Translations under genes and position numbers: made by a program
Notes under the pieces: generated by a model
The model's database searches: none
Told to the model about the DNA's origin: nothing
What the model saw: the letters and a program-made list of their open reading frames with translations, nothing else
Assembly (NCBI GenBank): GCA_937888775.1
Contig: CALAQT010000092.1
Location: forward strand, 1-11,845
Direction of reading: 5' to 3'
Length of the DNA: 11,845 nt
Origin: an uncultured Actinomycetes bacterium
GTDB taxonomy: Bacteria; Actinomycetota; Thermoleophilia; Solirubrobacterales; Solirubrobacteraceae
In this document: positions 1-5,751 of the stretch, one piece after another
How the letters are laid out: every line of letters starts with the position of its first letter
Position numbering within the stretch: position 1 is the first letter of the stretch

Positions 1-179
1 CAACAACCACAAGGGATCGCGGCCCTCAGATCAGTGCTAGGCCAGGTAACTTCGGACTAGTTGACTTTGACCGACGCCTGCGCCCAACGACCAGAAACAC
101 ACCGAGGCACCCCATTAGTCCACAAACTCTTGAAATCTGGAGGACAGCTTGCCTCTCATCTGCAGCCTGACGGTCCGAG
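1..179. other. left-edge non-coding stretch downstream of the recombinase
   Basis: No convincing gene is seen here. Reading frames that cross it are short, use poor codons and overlap the recombinase in other frames. The base composition is like that of the following 2.6 kb, so it probably belongs to the same foreign segment. A TTGACT hexamer at 61-66 resembles a -35 box but has no matching -10 box at the right distance. The other end of the element, and the missing 5' half of comM, would be expected further left, outside the window. Confidence 0.4.
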
Positions 180-983
180 TCAGAGGCGCTTACGTCGCCT
201 CGCGAGCGCCTCCTGGGCATCGTTCCAGACGCGCGGGTCTACGATCCTCCATTCGCCCATGCGCTTGTACTCGGGGCGCTTGACAACGCGTGCCAGCATG
301 GTCGGATGCCAGCCGAGTTCCGCTGCTGCTGCTCGGACGGAAGCGCCGCCTCGCACAAGCTCGAATGCGCGCCGTACGTCTGCCGCTCTCCCAGGATCTC
401 CTTCGACATCGCCTGAGCGACTTCGGCGATAACCGTACGGTAGCTGGCCCCCCTGAGCCCGAGAGCGCGGGTGCCGTTGTGCCTTGGCCTGCCTGCCCGC
501 TGCCATCCGAGCGACAATGACGCGCCGGTCGTATGCGGCTACTGCGTGACCGATGCCGTCGAGCAGCAGGGCGGCGGGATCGCTAGAGCCGTTGCCGCTG
601 GATCCATCGGCGTATAGCACTCGAACGCCTGCATGAGCAAATGTCCTGAGAGCGTCGTGGGCCGCATATTCGTCACGGGCTAGCCGCGTGCGCTCTTCTA
701 CCAGCAGGACGCCTGCGCCATGTTCAAGACACGCCGCCAAGGCCTCAGAGAGACCAGGGCGCTCAGCCATGGGCAGCGTGCCCGAGCGATCCTCGAATAC
801 TCCAGCCGCGATCGAGAGCCCGTTCGCCGTGGCGTAGGCCTCACATGCCTTCCGCTGACGGTCCGGTCCCGAGGCCCGCTCCTGCTCAGCCGAGGACACA
901 CGACGGTAGGTGACGCACCGAGCAGCGTCGAGGCTGGGAAGCGGGTTCATGGTAGAGACGCCAATGCTTCGCACCTGCGGCAT
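180..983 (-). CDS. short serine recombinase (resolvase N-terminal plus Recombinase domain)
   Basis: Predicted site-specific DNA recombinase that cuts and rejoins DNA through a phosphoserine link. The resolvase-type catalytic domain spans about residues 22-160: Tyr26-Arg-Arg-Val-Ser30 holds the nucleophilic serine (Ser30 from the first Met), an RSG motif lies near 66-68, and Arg100/Arg103 in RTRLARDE match the conserved active-site arginines. A PYGY motif (182-185) opens a Recombinase-type DNA-binding domain that runs to the end with the usual helix-turn-helix character (GASVRAAAAELG). At 267 aa it lacks the zinc ribbon and coiled coil of large serine integrases (450 aa or more), so it is a short form or a C-terminally reduced one. 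The start may be the Met at 983 or the one at 950; neither has a clear Shine-Dalgarno. An imperfect inverted repeat lies just upstream (997-1028). Catalytic residues look intact. The most likely role is integration, excision or resolution of the foreign segment. Confidence 0.88.
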   Translation of the reverse strand: MPQVRSIGVSTMNPLPSLDAARCVTYRRVSSAEQERASGPDRQRKACEAYATANGLSIAAGVFEDRSGTLPMAERPGLSEALAACLEHGAGVLLVEERTRLARDEYAAHDALRTFAHAGVRVLYADGSSGNGSSDPAALLLDGIGHAVAAYDRRVIVARMAAGRQAKAQRHPRSRAQGGQLPYGYRRSRSGDVEGDPGRAADVRRAFELVRGGASVRAAAAELGWHPTMLARVVKRPEYKRMGEWRIVDPRVWNDAQEALARRRKRL

Positions 984-996
984 ATTTTACTGTAGA

Positions 997-1028
997 TTGT
1001 GCACTAAACGCGAGCGTTGCGTGTACAA
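997..1028. repeat. 32-bp imperfect inverted repeat, candidate recombination or operator site
   Basis: Left arm TTGTGCACTAAACGC (997-1011) and right arm GCGTTGCGTGTACAA (1014-1028) flank a central GA dinucleotide; 12 of 15 arm positions pair. The inner arms AACGC/GCGTT are perfect. It lies 14 bp upstream of the outer start codon of the serine recombinase. Serine recombinase crossover sites are typically imperfect inverted repeats around a non-palindromic 2-bp core, so this is a candidate attP or resolution site. An autoregulatory operator is an equal alternative. Confidence 0.45.
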
Positions 1029-1045
1029 ACGTCCCGTTGGTCCTA

Positions 1046-1061
1046 ACGGTCCCGGGACCGT
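1046..1061. repeat. 16-bp perfect palindrome
   Basis: ACGGTCCCGGGACCGT reads the same on both strands. It overlaps a second small inverted repeat, CCGTT (1034-1038) with AACGG (1045-1049). It lies in the divergent region between recombinase and excisionase-like genes, where a dimeric DNA-binding protein site is plausible. No specific binding protein can be named. Confidence 0.4.
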
Positions 1062-1105
1062 GCTTGTGCGTCAGTCGTCCGTGATCACCGAGTCGCCTTC
1101 GCAAC

Positions 1106-1121
1106 GCCGGAGCAGTCCGGC
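1106..1121. repeat. perfect 6-bp hairpin
   Basis: GCCGGA (1106-1111) and TCCGGC (1116-1121) pair around a GCAG loop. There is no T-tract on either side, so it is not a standard intrinsic terminator. It is one of several dyads packed into the divergent region. Confidence 0.3.
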
Positions 1122-1420
1122 AGCGAATATGTGCACAAGCGAGAGTGCGATATGAAATGCCGGCATCGGCTTCTTCCTGACTGACGTTGAGCGGCGCGTT
1201 CGGGTCGTCAGTGCTGCCGAAGCGATTCAGGGCTCGTTCAGGGCGAGGAAACGACGGTGATGCCTGCCTCCTGCGTCGCTTCGGGGGCGCTATTGACGAG
1301 AAGCGTCGCCTGGTCGTCGTAGATCAGGGGCTCTTCGGCGATCCAATGAAGCGGACGCAGACGCGATGGAGTGCTGATCACGATCGCAATCGTAGAAGCC
1401 CGCTGGCTAGGGTGTGCGGC

Positions 1421-1660
1421 GTGCCCGACGAGTTCATGACCGTCGCCGAAGTCGCCGAGACGCTGCGGCTCAATCAGCAGACGATCCGCAACTGGATCGA
1501 CGCGGGCATATTGCCTGCTGTCCGCCTCGGCAGACGGGTTCGGGTCAAGCGCTCTGACTTCGATCGGCTGGTGGAGGAGGGCTATAGCGGTCCCAGCAGC
1601 TCCGCAAGCAGCTCATCAGGCGTCTGGGAGGGCGAGATCCGGATGCCCGAGCTGCCGTAG
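1421..1660 (+). CDS. small excisionase-family helix-turn-helix DNA-binding protein
   Basis: Predicted 79-aa DNA-binding protein. The core (MTVAEVAETLRLNQQTIR, then NWIDAGILPAVRLGRRVRVK, then a DFDRLVEEG segment) has the classic MerR/excisionase 'HTH_17' layout: a helix-turn-helix followed by a two-strand wing (RLGRRVRVKRSDF) that contacts DNA. Such proteins serve as recombination directionality factors or small regulators in mobile elements, and its place opposite the serine recombinase fits either job. I chose the GTG at 1421 because TAGGG lies 8 nt upstream; the ATG at 1436 and the GTG at 1412 are alternatives. The frame is open back to a TTG at 1187, but that stretch resembles no known domain. 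The last 25 or so residues are Ser-rich (GPSSSASSSSG) and probably disordered. Function beyond DNA binding is inferred. Confidence 0.72.
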   Translation: MPDEFMTVAEVAETLRLNQQTIRNWIDAGILPAVRLGRRVRVKRSDFDRLVEEGYSGPSSSASSSSGVWEGEIRMPELP

Positions 1661-1766
1661 GTCTGTCCGACCGTCGCGTCGTCGGGATCAGAAACGCCCC
1701 ATGGCCCGAGCAACCCTCTTCGTAACATAGGGGGATCTGAGCGGTCGACTCTATAGACCTAGCTCA

Positions 1767-1780
1767 TCGCTGATCAGCGA
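1767..1780. repeat. 14-bp perfect palindrome between convergent genes
   Basis: TCGCTGATCAGCGA is a perfect palindrome in the 199-bp gap between the 3' ends of the HTH gene and rep. It could act as a bidirectional transcription stop or a protein site. No U-tract follows, and the hairpin would have no spare loop bases, so an intrinsic terminator is doubtful. Confidence 0.3.
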
Positions 1781-1835
1781 AGCCCCCGTCGTCGCGCCAG
1801 CGAGCCCTGAGCCTCAGACATCAGCCGAGGACAGC

Positions 1836-1866
1836 CGTTCATTCTCGTTCATAGTATTACTAAACG
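1836..1866 (+). other. candidate rolling-circle replication origin: iteron-like repeats plus nonanucleotide stem-loop
   Basis: Two direct repeats, CGTTCAT at 1836-1842 and 1846-1852, start exactly 10 bp apart. The second forms the left arm of a stem: 1846-1851 pairs with 1861-1866 at 5 of 6 positions (the C1850/A1862 pair is a mismatch). The loop is precisely nine bases, 1852-1860, TAGTATTAC. This nonamer is the canonical nick site at circovirus-type CRESS-DNA origins, where it sits in a stem-loop beside Rep-binding iterons. The rep stop codon (minus strand, 1860-1862) overlaps the last loop base. The stem is short, and such origins usually have about 10-bp stems, so this is a candidate and not proof. 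Confidence 0.45.
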
Positions 1867-2492
1867 TAAGACACGCGGCGATACAGCTCAACGTCAGACA
1901 CGGCGGGTGTTTTCGCTAGGTCGAGCGCGACCAAAAGTTGGGGTCCGTAGCGAGCGAGCGTAGTGCGCTGCGGATGGAGGAACGATCGCCCAGATTTGAG
2001 CCGCGACTGGTGTCGAGCATGCTCGTCGCTCGCGAAGACCGCCTCCTCTTGACCAACCACGTAAGCCACGACCCGTAGGGGAAACACCGCTGGATTGAGA
2101 TCGAGAGCGATCGGCTCGACGTGAGCCGATCCGAGGTCGAGCTCGCGCAGATGCCGGTGCAGGGTGTTGTAGTGCAGCGATTGCCAGACGAGGAAATGCC
2201 CGTGGTAGCCGCCTTTGCCTTTCCCCGCAGCTATCGTTCCGAAGTAGATCAGAGGTCGGCCTCGGTCCCGTTTGAGACGCTGCTTCAGCTTGGCGAACTC
2301 GCGCGTGAAATCGCGGCGCTCCAATGTTGAGTCGATCGTCAGATGGTGGGTGGGTCGGCAGGCCGCCACCGCGACCACAAGCCGCTCCGATCGGGTCAGG
2401 CGTCGGGTTAGAGGCTTCCCCTGTTGGAGCTTTGCGACCGATACGCTGAGGACGTAAGGGTGGCTATCGACGAGCTTTCGGAACGCGACCAC
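1860..2492 (-). CDS. HUH-type rolling-circle replication initiator-like protein (Rep)
   Basis: Predicted 210-aa Rep-like endonuclease that would nick one strand at an origin to start rolling-circle replication. The three expected motifs occur in order: motif 1 HHLTID (49-54), motif 2 YHGHFLVW (96-103) with metal-binding His97 and His99 separated by one residue, and a motif-3 tyrosine, Tyr144, in AYVVGQEE. Many Reps have YxxK here; the lysine is replaced by Gly147, so motif 3 is atypical or decayed. No Walker A is visible, so there is no superfamily-3 helicase domain as in viral CRESS Reps. This resembles bacterial plasmid or phage HUH Reps. The GTG start at 2492 is forced, because an in-frame TGA lies two codons upstream; no good Shine-Dalgarno is seen, so a lost N-terminus is possible. 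The gene is convergent with the HTH gene and ends at a candidate origin stem-loop. Confidence 0.68.
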   Translation of the reverse strand: MVAFRKLVDSHPYVLSVSVAKLQQGKPLTRRLTRSERLVVAVAACRPTHHLTIDSTLERRDFTREFAKLKQRLKRDRGRPLIYFGTIAAGKGKGGYHGHFLVWQSLHYNTLHRHLRELDLGSAHVEPIALDLNPAVFPLRVVAYVVGQEEAVFASDEHARHQSRLKSGRSFLHPQRTTLARYGPQLLVALDLAKTPAVSDVELYRRVSYV

Positions 2493-2788
2493 GTCCGGTC
2501 ATTGTCGCTCGCAGTGACCCACGTCGTGTGAGCGTGTGGAGTATTTCGTCCGCGAAGTAGCCGAGCAGGGCACTGAGGATCTGTCCGTCGCTGACCGCGC
2601 CGTCCTGTGGACAGCGACGACCTACGCGTCCTTCACGGCGCAGGCCTACGGCCTCCTTCGCATCGTTCCCGGATCGCCCTCATACGTCCGAGATAACACG
2701 CCTGTGGGCGAGGAGAAGAGCCGTTATAGTAACGCGCGAGCTACCTGAAACACGGAGATCCGCGCTCGTTCTTAGACGAGCTTTCGGA
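2469..2788. repeat. pair of 14-bp direct repeats (2469-2482 and 2775-2788)
   Basis: GACGAGCTTTCGGA occurs at 2469-2482, near the 5' end of rep, and again at 2775-2788, in the Walker B region of the comM remnant. The copies start 306 bp apart and bracket the small unknown ORF. The second copy starts within a few bases of where ComM similarity begins. It may be an integration scar (att core or duplication) or a coincidence. Confidence 0.35.
2536..2748 (+). CDS. small hypothetical protein at the element/comM junction
   Basis: A 70-aa reading frame from GTG that I do not recognise. Most of its codons end in G or C for about the first 45 residues, which supports real coding; the last part (RDNTPVGEEKSRYSNARAT) is less biased. 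There is no membrane segment, signal peptide or motif of note; it has a slightly acidic N-terminal half and an aromatic patch (TYASFTAQAYGLLRI). No clear ribosome-binding site is visible. It diverges from rep and ends 20 bp before ComM similarity starts. It could be a small element gene or the broken 5' or 3' piece of a larger one. Confidence 0.35.
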   Translation: MEYFVREVAEQGTEDLSVADRAVLWTATTYASFTAQAYGLLRIVPGSPSYVRDNTPVGEEKSRYSNARAT

Positions 2789-3395
2789 GTTTCAGCGCTC
2801 CAGCCTCGATGCGCTGCGCCAGCCGCTTGAGGACGGGCATGTGACGATCGTCCGCGGACAGCGCGCGCTCCAGTTCCCGACGCGCTTCATGCTCGTCGCC
2901 GCCACCAATCCGTGCCCGTGTGGGTTTGCCGGCGTCGATGATCGCTGCGGATGCGGCGAGGCCGATCTGCGTCGTCACCGGCGCCGCCTGAGTGGCCCGC
3001 TGCTGGACCGCATGGACCTGCTGGTCGACGTCAGGGCGCCGGGCGAGCACGAGCTCAGAGCCCCCGCGGCTACCAGTTCGGCCGAGGTCCGCGCGGCGGT
3101 GGCCGAGGCGCGCGAGCGCCAGCAGCGGCGCTTGGCCGGAGCCGGGGTCAGCTGCAACGGGGAGATGGACGTGCGCATGGTTCGCCGCCACGTGCGTCTG
3201 GCACCACCCGCGCAAGACGCGCTGGCGCGCGCCTACGCGCTGGGCACACTCAGCGCCCGGGGACGGCACCGGGTGCTGCGGGTGGCGCGGACGATCGCCG
3301 ATCTCCGCCGCCGTGATGGGGTCACCAGCGACGACGTCCTGATAGCCCTGGGACTGCGCCAGCGAGGCGGCGCGGAGTCTGCGCTGGCGGCGTGA
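2769..3395 (+). pseudogene. comM: 5'-truncated comM (YifB-type Mg-chelatase-like AAA+ ATPase), C-terminal part
   Basis: ComM is a hexameric AAA+ helicase that promotes branch migration during natural transformation. Only about the last 208 codons of a protein that is normally about 500 aa are present. Recognisable parts, in order, are Walker B FLDELSEF at 2769-2792, then LRQPLEDGHVTIVRGQR, the sensor-1/cysteine segment AATNPCPCG, a CGCGE motif, the arginine-finger region SGPLLDRMD, and the C-terminal Mg-chelatase domain with RGRHRVLRVARTIADL. The N-terminal Lon-protease-like domain and Walker A are absent; the sequence just upstream is unrelated, with a stop in this frame at 2730. A GTG at 2841 could start a shorter peptide but would lose Walker B, so it is not a functional gene start. 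Codons in the first 30 or so bases (TTA, CTT, TTT) are atypically AT-rich. The gene overlaps dprA. It is broken by insertion, unless the 5' half lies beyond the left end. Confidence 0.85.
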
Positions 3396-4480
3396 TGCAG
3401 TCGCGCGCCTGCGAGCGCTGCCTGGCGCGATCCTGGCTGCTCGGCCGGCTGGCGGGTCATCTGGATGTCGTGCGCGAGCGGGTCGCGGCGCTGCTTGGAT
3501 TGGGCTGCGATGAGCTGATCGCGGCGGTCGGTGGCCGTGAGCGGGCACGGATCGCGCTCGAGCTACAGCGCTTCGACGCCGCCCGGCTCCGGGTGGCGTG
3601 CACGGCCGCCGGGCTGCAGGCGATTTGCGGCTGCGATCGAAGCTACCCGCGCACAGTCGCCGAGCTCGCGTCGGCGCCGGGCGTGCTCTACGTCGGTGGC
3701 GGGCTGCAACGCTTCCTGGCGGCGGTCGGCGCCGACCCCGTCGCGCTGGTCGGATCGCGCCAGGCATCGCCGTACGGGATCGAGGTGGCACGGTCGCTGG
3801 GACGCTCGCTCGGGGCGGCTGGGATCACCGTGGTCTCAGGCCTGGCCCTGGGGGTCGACTCGGCGGCTCACGCCGGCGCGCTGGACGCGGGGGCACAGAC
3901 CGTCGCGGTCATGCCCGGCGGCGCCGAACTGGCCTACCCGGCGAGCCGGGGCAGGCTGCATGGACGGATCTGCGCGACTGGAGCTGTCGTCTCCGAGCTG
4001 CCGCCCGGCTGCCGGCCGCGGCGCTGGACGTTCCTGGCCCGCAACCGGATCATTGCCGGCCTGAGCGCGATGACGGTGGTGATTGAGGCCCGGAGCGGGT
4101 CCGGCTCGCTGGTCACCGCTTCGGCCGCCCGTGACCTCGGCCGCCTGACGGGCGCGGTGCCCGGCCGGATCACCTCGCCGCTGGCCAAAGGTCCCAACCA
4201 GCTGCTGGCGGACGGGGCGGCGGTGATCAGAGGCCCGCGGGACGTACTCGACGCGCTCTACGGCGCCGGTGAGCGGACGATCGCGACGACGACCGTGAGA
4301 CCGGAGCTCCCGCCCGAGCTGATGTCCCTGCTCGGCGCGATCGGGGACGGCACCGACACCGTCGCGGGCCTGGCGAAGGCGGGTTATGCGTCGGACCGCG
4401 CGCTGGCAGCAGTGGCCTCGCTGGAGCTGGCCGGCTACATCCGGCGTGAACCGGGTGGGCGGTTCACGATCATGCCGTGA
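3395..4480 (+). CDS. dprA: DNA-processing protein DprA (Smf)
   Basis: DprA binds incoming single-stranded DNA in the cytoplasm and loads RecA during natural transformation. The 361-aa protein has the full family layout. An N-terminal helical region (residues 1-105) is followed by the Rossmann-like core with VALVGSR near 116-122, VSGLALGVDSAAHAGAL near 146-162, a PGGAELAYP loop, SELPPGCRPRRWTFLARNR, IIAGLSAMTVVIEA, SGSLVTA and PNQLLADGAA. A C-terminal winged-helix-like domain covers about 305-361. Its ATG lies at a TGATG overlap with the comM stop (the GTG at 3392 is an alternative), a sign of translational coupling. If comM is disrupted by the insertion, transcription of dprA may also have lost its native promoter. 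The early CERC pair is unusual but uncertain in meaning. Identity is clear. Confidence 0.95.
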   Translation: MQSRACERCLARSWLLGRLAGHLDVVRERVAALLGLGCDELIAAVGGRERARIALELQRFDAARLRVACTAAGLQAICGCDRSYPRTVAELASAPGVLYVGGGLQRFLAAVGADPVALVGSRQASPYGIEVARSLGRSLGAAGITVVSGLALGVDSAAHAGALDAGAQTVAVMPGGAELAYPASRGRLHGRICATGAVVSELPPGCRPRRWTFLARNRIIAGLSAMTVVIEARSGSGSLVTASAARDLGRLTGAVPGRITSPLAKGPNQLLADGAAVIRGPRDVLDALYGAGERTIATTTVRPELPPELMSLLGAIGDGTDTVAGLAKAGYASDRALAAVASLELAGYIRREPGGRFTIMP

Positions 4481-4513
4481 GCTCAGTGGAGAGCACTAAG
4501 CTGATCCGGCAAG

Positions 4514-5410
4514 ATGCGAGGGCAGACCTTCATTGCCGCCGGCGCCGCGGTCGGTACCTCCTCCCGGATCCCGCGGGCGCTGTCGATCGCCGGCTCTGAC
4601 TCCGGCGGGGGCGCCGGCATTCAGGCTGATCTGAAGGCGTTCGCCGTCTGCGGGGTCCACGGGATGACGGCGATCACCGCGCTGACGGCGCAGAACACCG
4701 TCGGCGTGACGGCCGTCCACGGCGTGCCCGCGGAGATGATCCTGGCCCAGGTCCGGGCGGTGCAGAGTGACATCGGCATCGACGCGGTCAAGATCGGCAT
4801 GCTCGGGACGGTGGCGGCGATCGTTGCGGTGGCACAGGCGCTGGTCGAGCTCGGGGCCGAGATCCCCGTCGTGCTCGATCCGGTGATGGTGTCCGAATCC
4901 GGCGCAGCACTGCTGGAGCCCGAGGCGCGCCGGAAGCTAGTGAGCGCGCTGCTCCCGCGCGCGACCGTGATCACCCCCAACCTGCCCGAAGCGTGGGCGC
5001 TGCTTGCCAGCCAGGGTTGCGAGCCGACCGAGGACGCCGACGTGGAGGAGCTCGCCCGCCGCCTGCATCGGCTTGGCCCCCAGGTGGTCGTGGTCACCGG
5101 CGGACACCGCGAACAGGCCGTCGACCTGTTCTTCGACGGATCCAGCCTGATCGAGCTGGCGGGCGAGCGCTATCACACCGACGCCGCACATGGATCGGGC
5201 TGCACCCACTCATCCGTCCTGGCGGCCCGCCTGGCCCACGGGGACACCCCACTGGAGGCGGCGCGGGTGGCCAAGCGGCTGGCCTCGCGGGCAGTCAGGG
5301 ACGGGTTGCACGAGCTCGGCGCGGGCCCCGGACCCGTCGACGTACTCGGCCTGCGCGCGGCAAACGCCGATCCAGCGGGAGACCTGGCGGCCCGGGGCTC
5401 AGCGCCGTGA
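4514..5410 (+). CDS. thiD: hydroxymethylpyrimidine/phosphomethylpyrimidine kinase ThiD
   Basis: ThiD phosphorylates the pyrimidine precursor of thiamine (HMP to HMP-P to HMP-PP) in the cytoplasm. The ribokinase-fold motifs are present: ALSIAGSDSGGGAGIQADLK (22-41) at the substrate site, an ITALTAQNT segment, DPVM at 122-125, TPNLPEA, and the anion-hole/catalytic GSGCT with Cys230. At 298 aa it is some 30 residues longer than the usual 260-270. There is an extra N-terminal stretch of about 20 residues, and the last 20 or so are low-complexity (AANADPAGDLAARGSAP). The ATG at 4514 is the only start before the conserved core, but it lacks a strong Shine-Dalgarno. The gene begins 33 bp after dprA and could be read through from it. 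No thiamine-pyrophosphate riboswitch signature is visible upstream, and no other thi gene is in the window. Confidence 0.93.
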   Translation: MRGQTFIAAGAAVGTSSRIPRALSIAGSDSGGGAGIQADLKAFAVCGVHGMTAITALTAQNTVGVTAVHGVPAEMILAQVRAVQSDIGIDAVKIGMLGTVAAIVAVAQALVELGAEIPVVLDPVMVSESGAALLEPEARRKLVSALLPRATVITPNLPEAWALLASQGCEPTEDADVEELARRLHRLGPQVVVVTGGHREQAVDLFFDGSSLIELAGERYHTDAAHGSGCTHSSVLAARLAHGDTPLEAARVAKRLASRAVRDGLHELGAGPGPVDVLGLRAANADPAGDLAARGSAP

Positions 5411-5476
5411 TTCGGAGATCTCAAATCACGACACCGGTACGTGGCTGACCCGGCTCGGAAGTCTTGGCAACTTTGA

Positions 5477-5489
5477 CATAATCATGTGA
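5477..5489 (+). promoter_or_regulatory. -10-like box directly before a GTG start (probable leaderless promoter)
   Basis: CATAAT at 5477-5482 ends 7 nt before the GTG at 5490, in a locally AT-rich patch (TTTGACATAATCATG) of a GC-rich region. The distance would place transcription start at or next to the start codon, so the mRNA would be leaderless. No -35 box is found at 16-18 bp. Confidence 0.4.
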
Positions 5490-5738
5490 GTGCGCTTCTT
5501 GAGGATGAAGCCGGGCCACGGCGAGGTGCTGATAACCGAGGGCGACGTTGAGCTCGCCGAGGATGAGCGGCGCCTGATTGAGGAGTTCCGCCGACAGCTC
5601 GACGCCGGTCTGTGGGCGGCGGTTCCCTTCAAGGACCCTCAGGGACGGCGCCACGCGCAGATGGTGCGCTCGTTTGACGATGTCCCCAGGGATGCCGACC
5701 GCGTGATCTTCTTTCCGCGGGCGGCGGGCGGCCGGTAG
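5490..5738 (+). CDS. small hypothetical protein
   Basis: An 82-aa predicted soluble protein that I cannot assign to a family. It starts with a basic segment (MRFLRMKPGHGEVLI), has an acidic helix (EGDVELAEDERRLIEEFRRQLDAG) and ends with a basic region (DPQGRRHAQMVRSFDDVPRDADRVIFFPRAAGGR). The pattern of acidic and basic residues suggests a small alpha/beta fold or a partner-binding protein. Codon bias (mostly G/C in the third position) supports real coding. The GTG start follows a probable leaderless promoter. The next gene starts 13 bp after its stop, so the two are likely co-transcribed and may work together. There are no cysteines, membrane segments or catalytic motifs. Confidence 0.65.
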   Translation: MRFLRMKPGHGEVLITEGDVELAEDERRLIEEFRRQLDAGLWAAVPFKDPQGRRHAQMVRSFDDVPRDADRVIFFPRAAGGR

Positions 5739-5751
5739 GCGGTCGCGGCCG

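Larger units (their letters stand above)
984..1420. promoter_or_regulatory. divergent intergenic region between recombinase and excisionase-like gene, rich in inverted repeats
   Basis: This stretch of over 400 bp has no convincing gene. An open frame from a TTG at 1187 leads into the HTH gene but looks like 5' read-through. The region holds an AT-rich patch (984-995) that could be the recombinase promoter, a 32-bp imperfect inverted repeat (997-1028), a 16-bp perfect palindrome (1046-1061), a hairpin with 6-bp arms (1106-1121), and three copies of the hexamer TTGTGC/GCACAA (997-1002, 1064-1069, 1133-1138). Such density beside a recombinase fits an operator or a recombination (att/res) site. 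The role is inferred. Confidence 0.45.

Noticed and set aside
1187..1420. longer N-terminus for the HTH protein from TTG 1187
   Set aside because: The extra 78 residues show no domain, and a better start with TAGGG upstream is at 1421.
2841..3395. complete short gene starting at GTG 2841
   Set aside because: ComM similarity continues upstream in the same frame to 2769, so the GTG is an internal codon of a truncated comM.
2772..3791. 339-aa open frame on the minus strand
   Set aside because: Antisense to the clear comM and dprA coding frames, with Arg/Pro/Ala-rich composition and no motif.
4481..4513. TPP riboswitch before thiD
   Set aside because: The gap from dprA is only 33 bp and lacks the conserved thi-box sequences.
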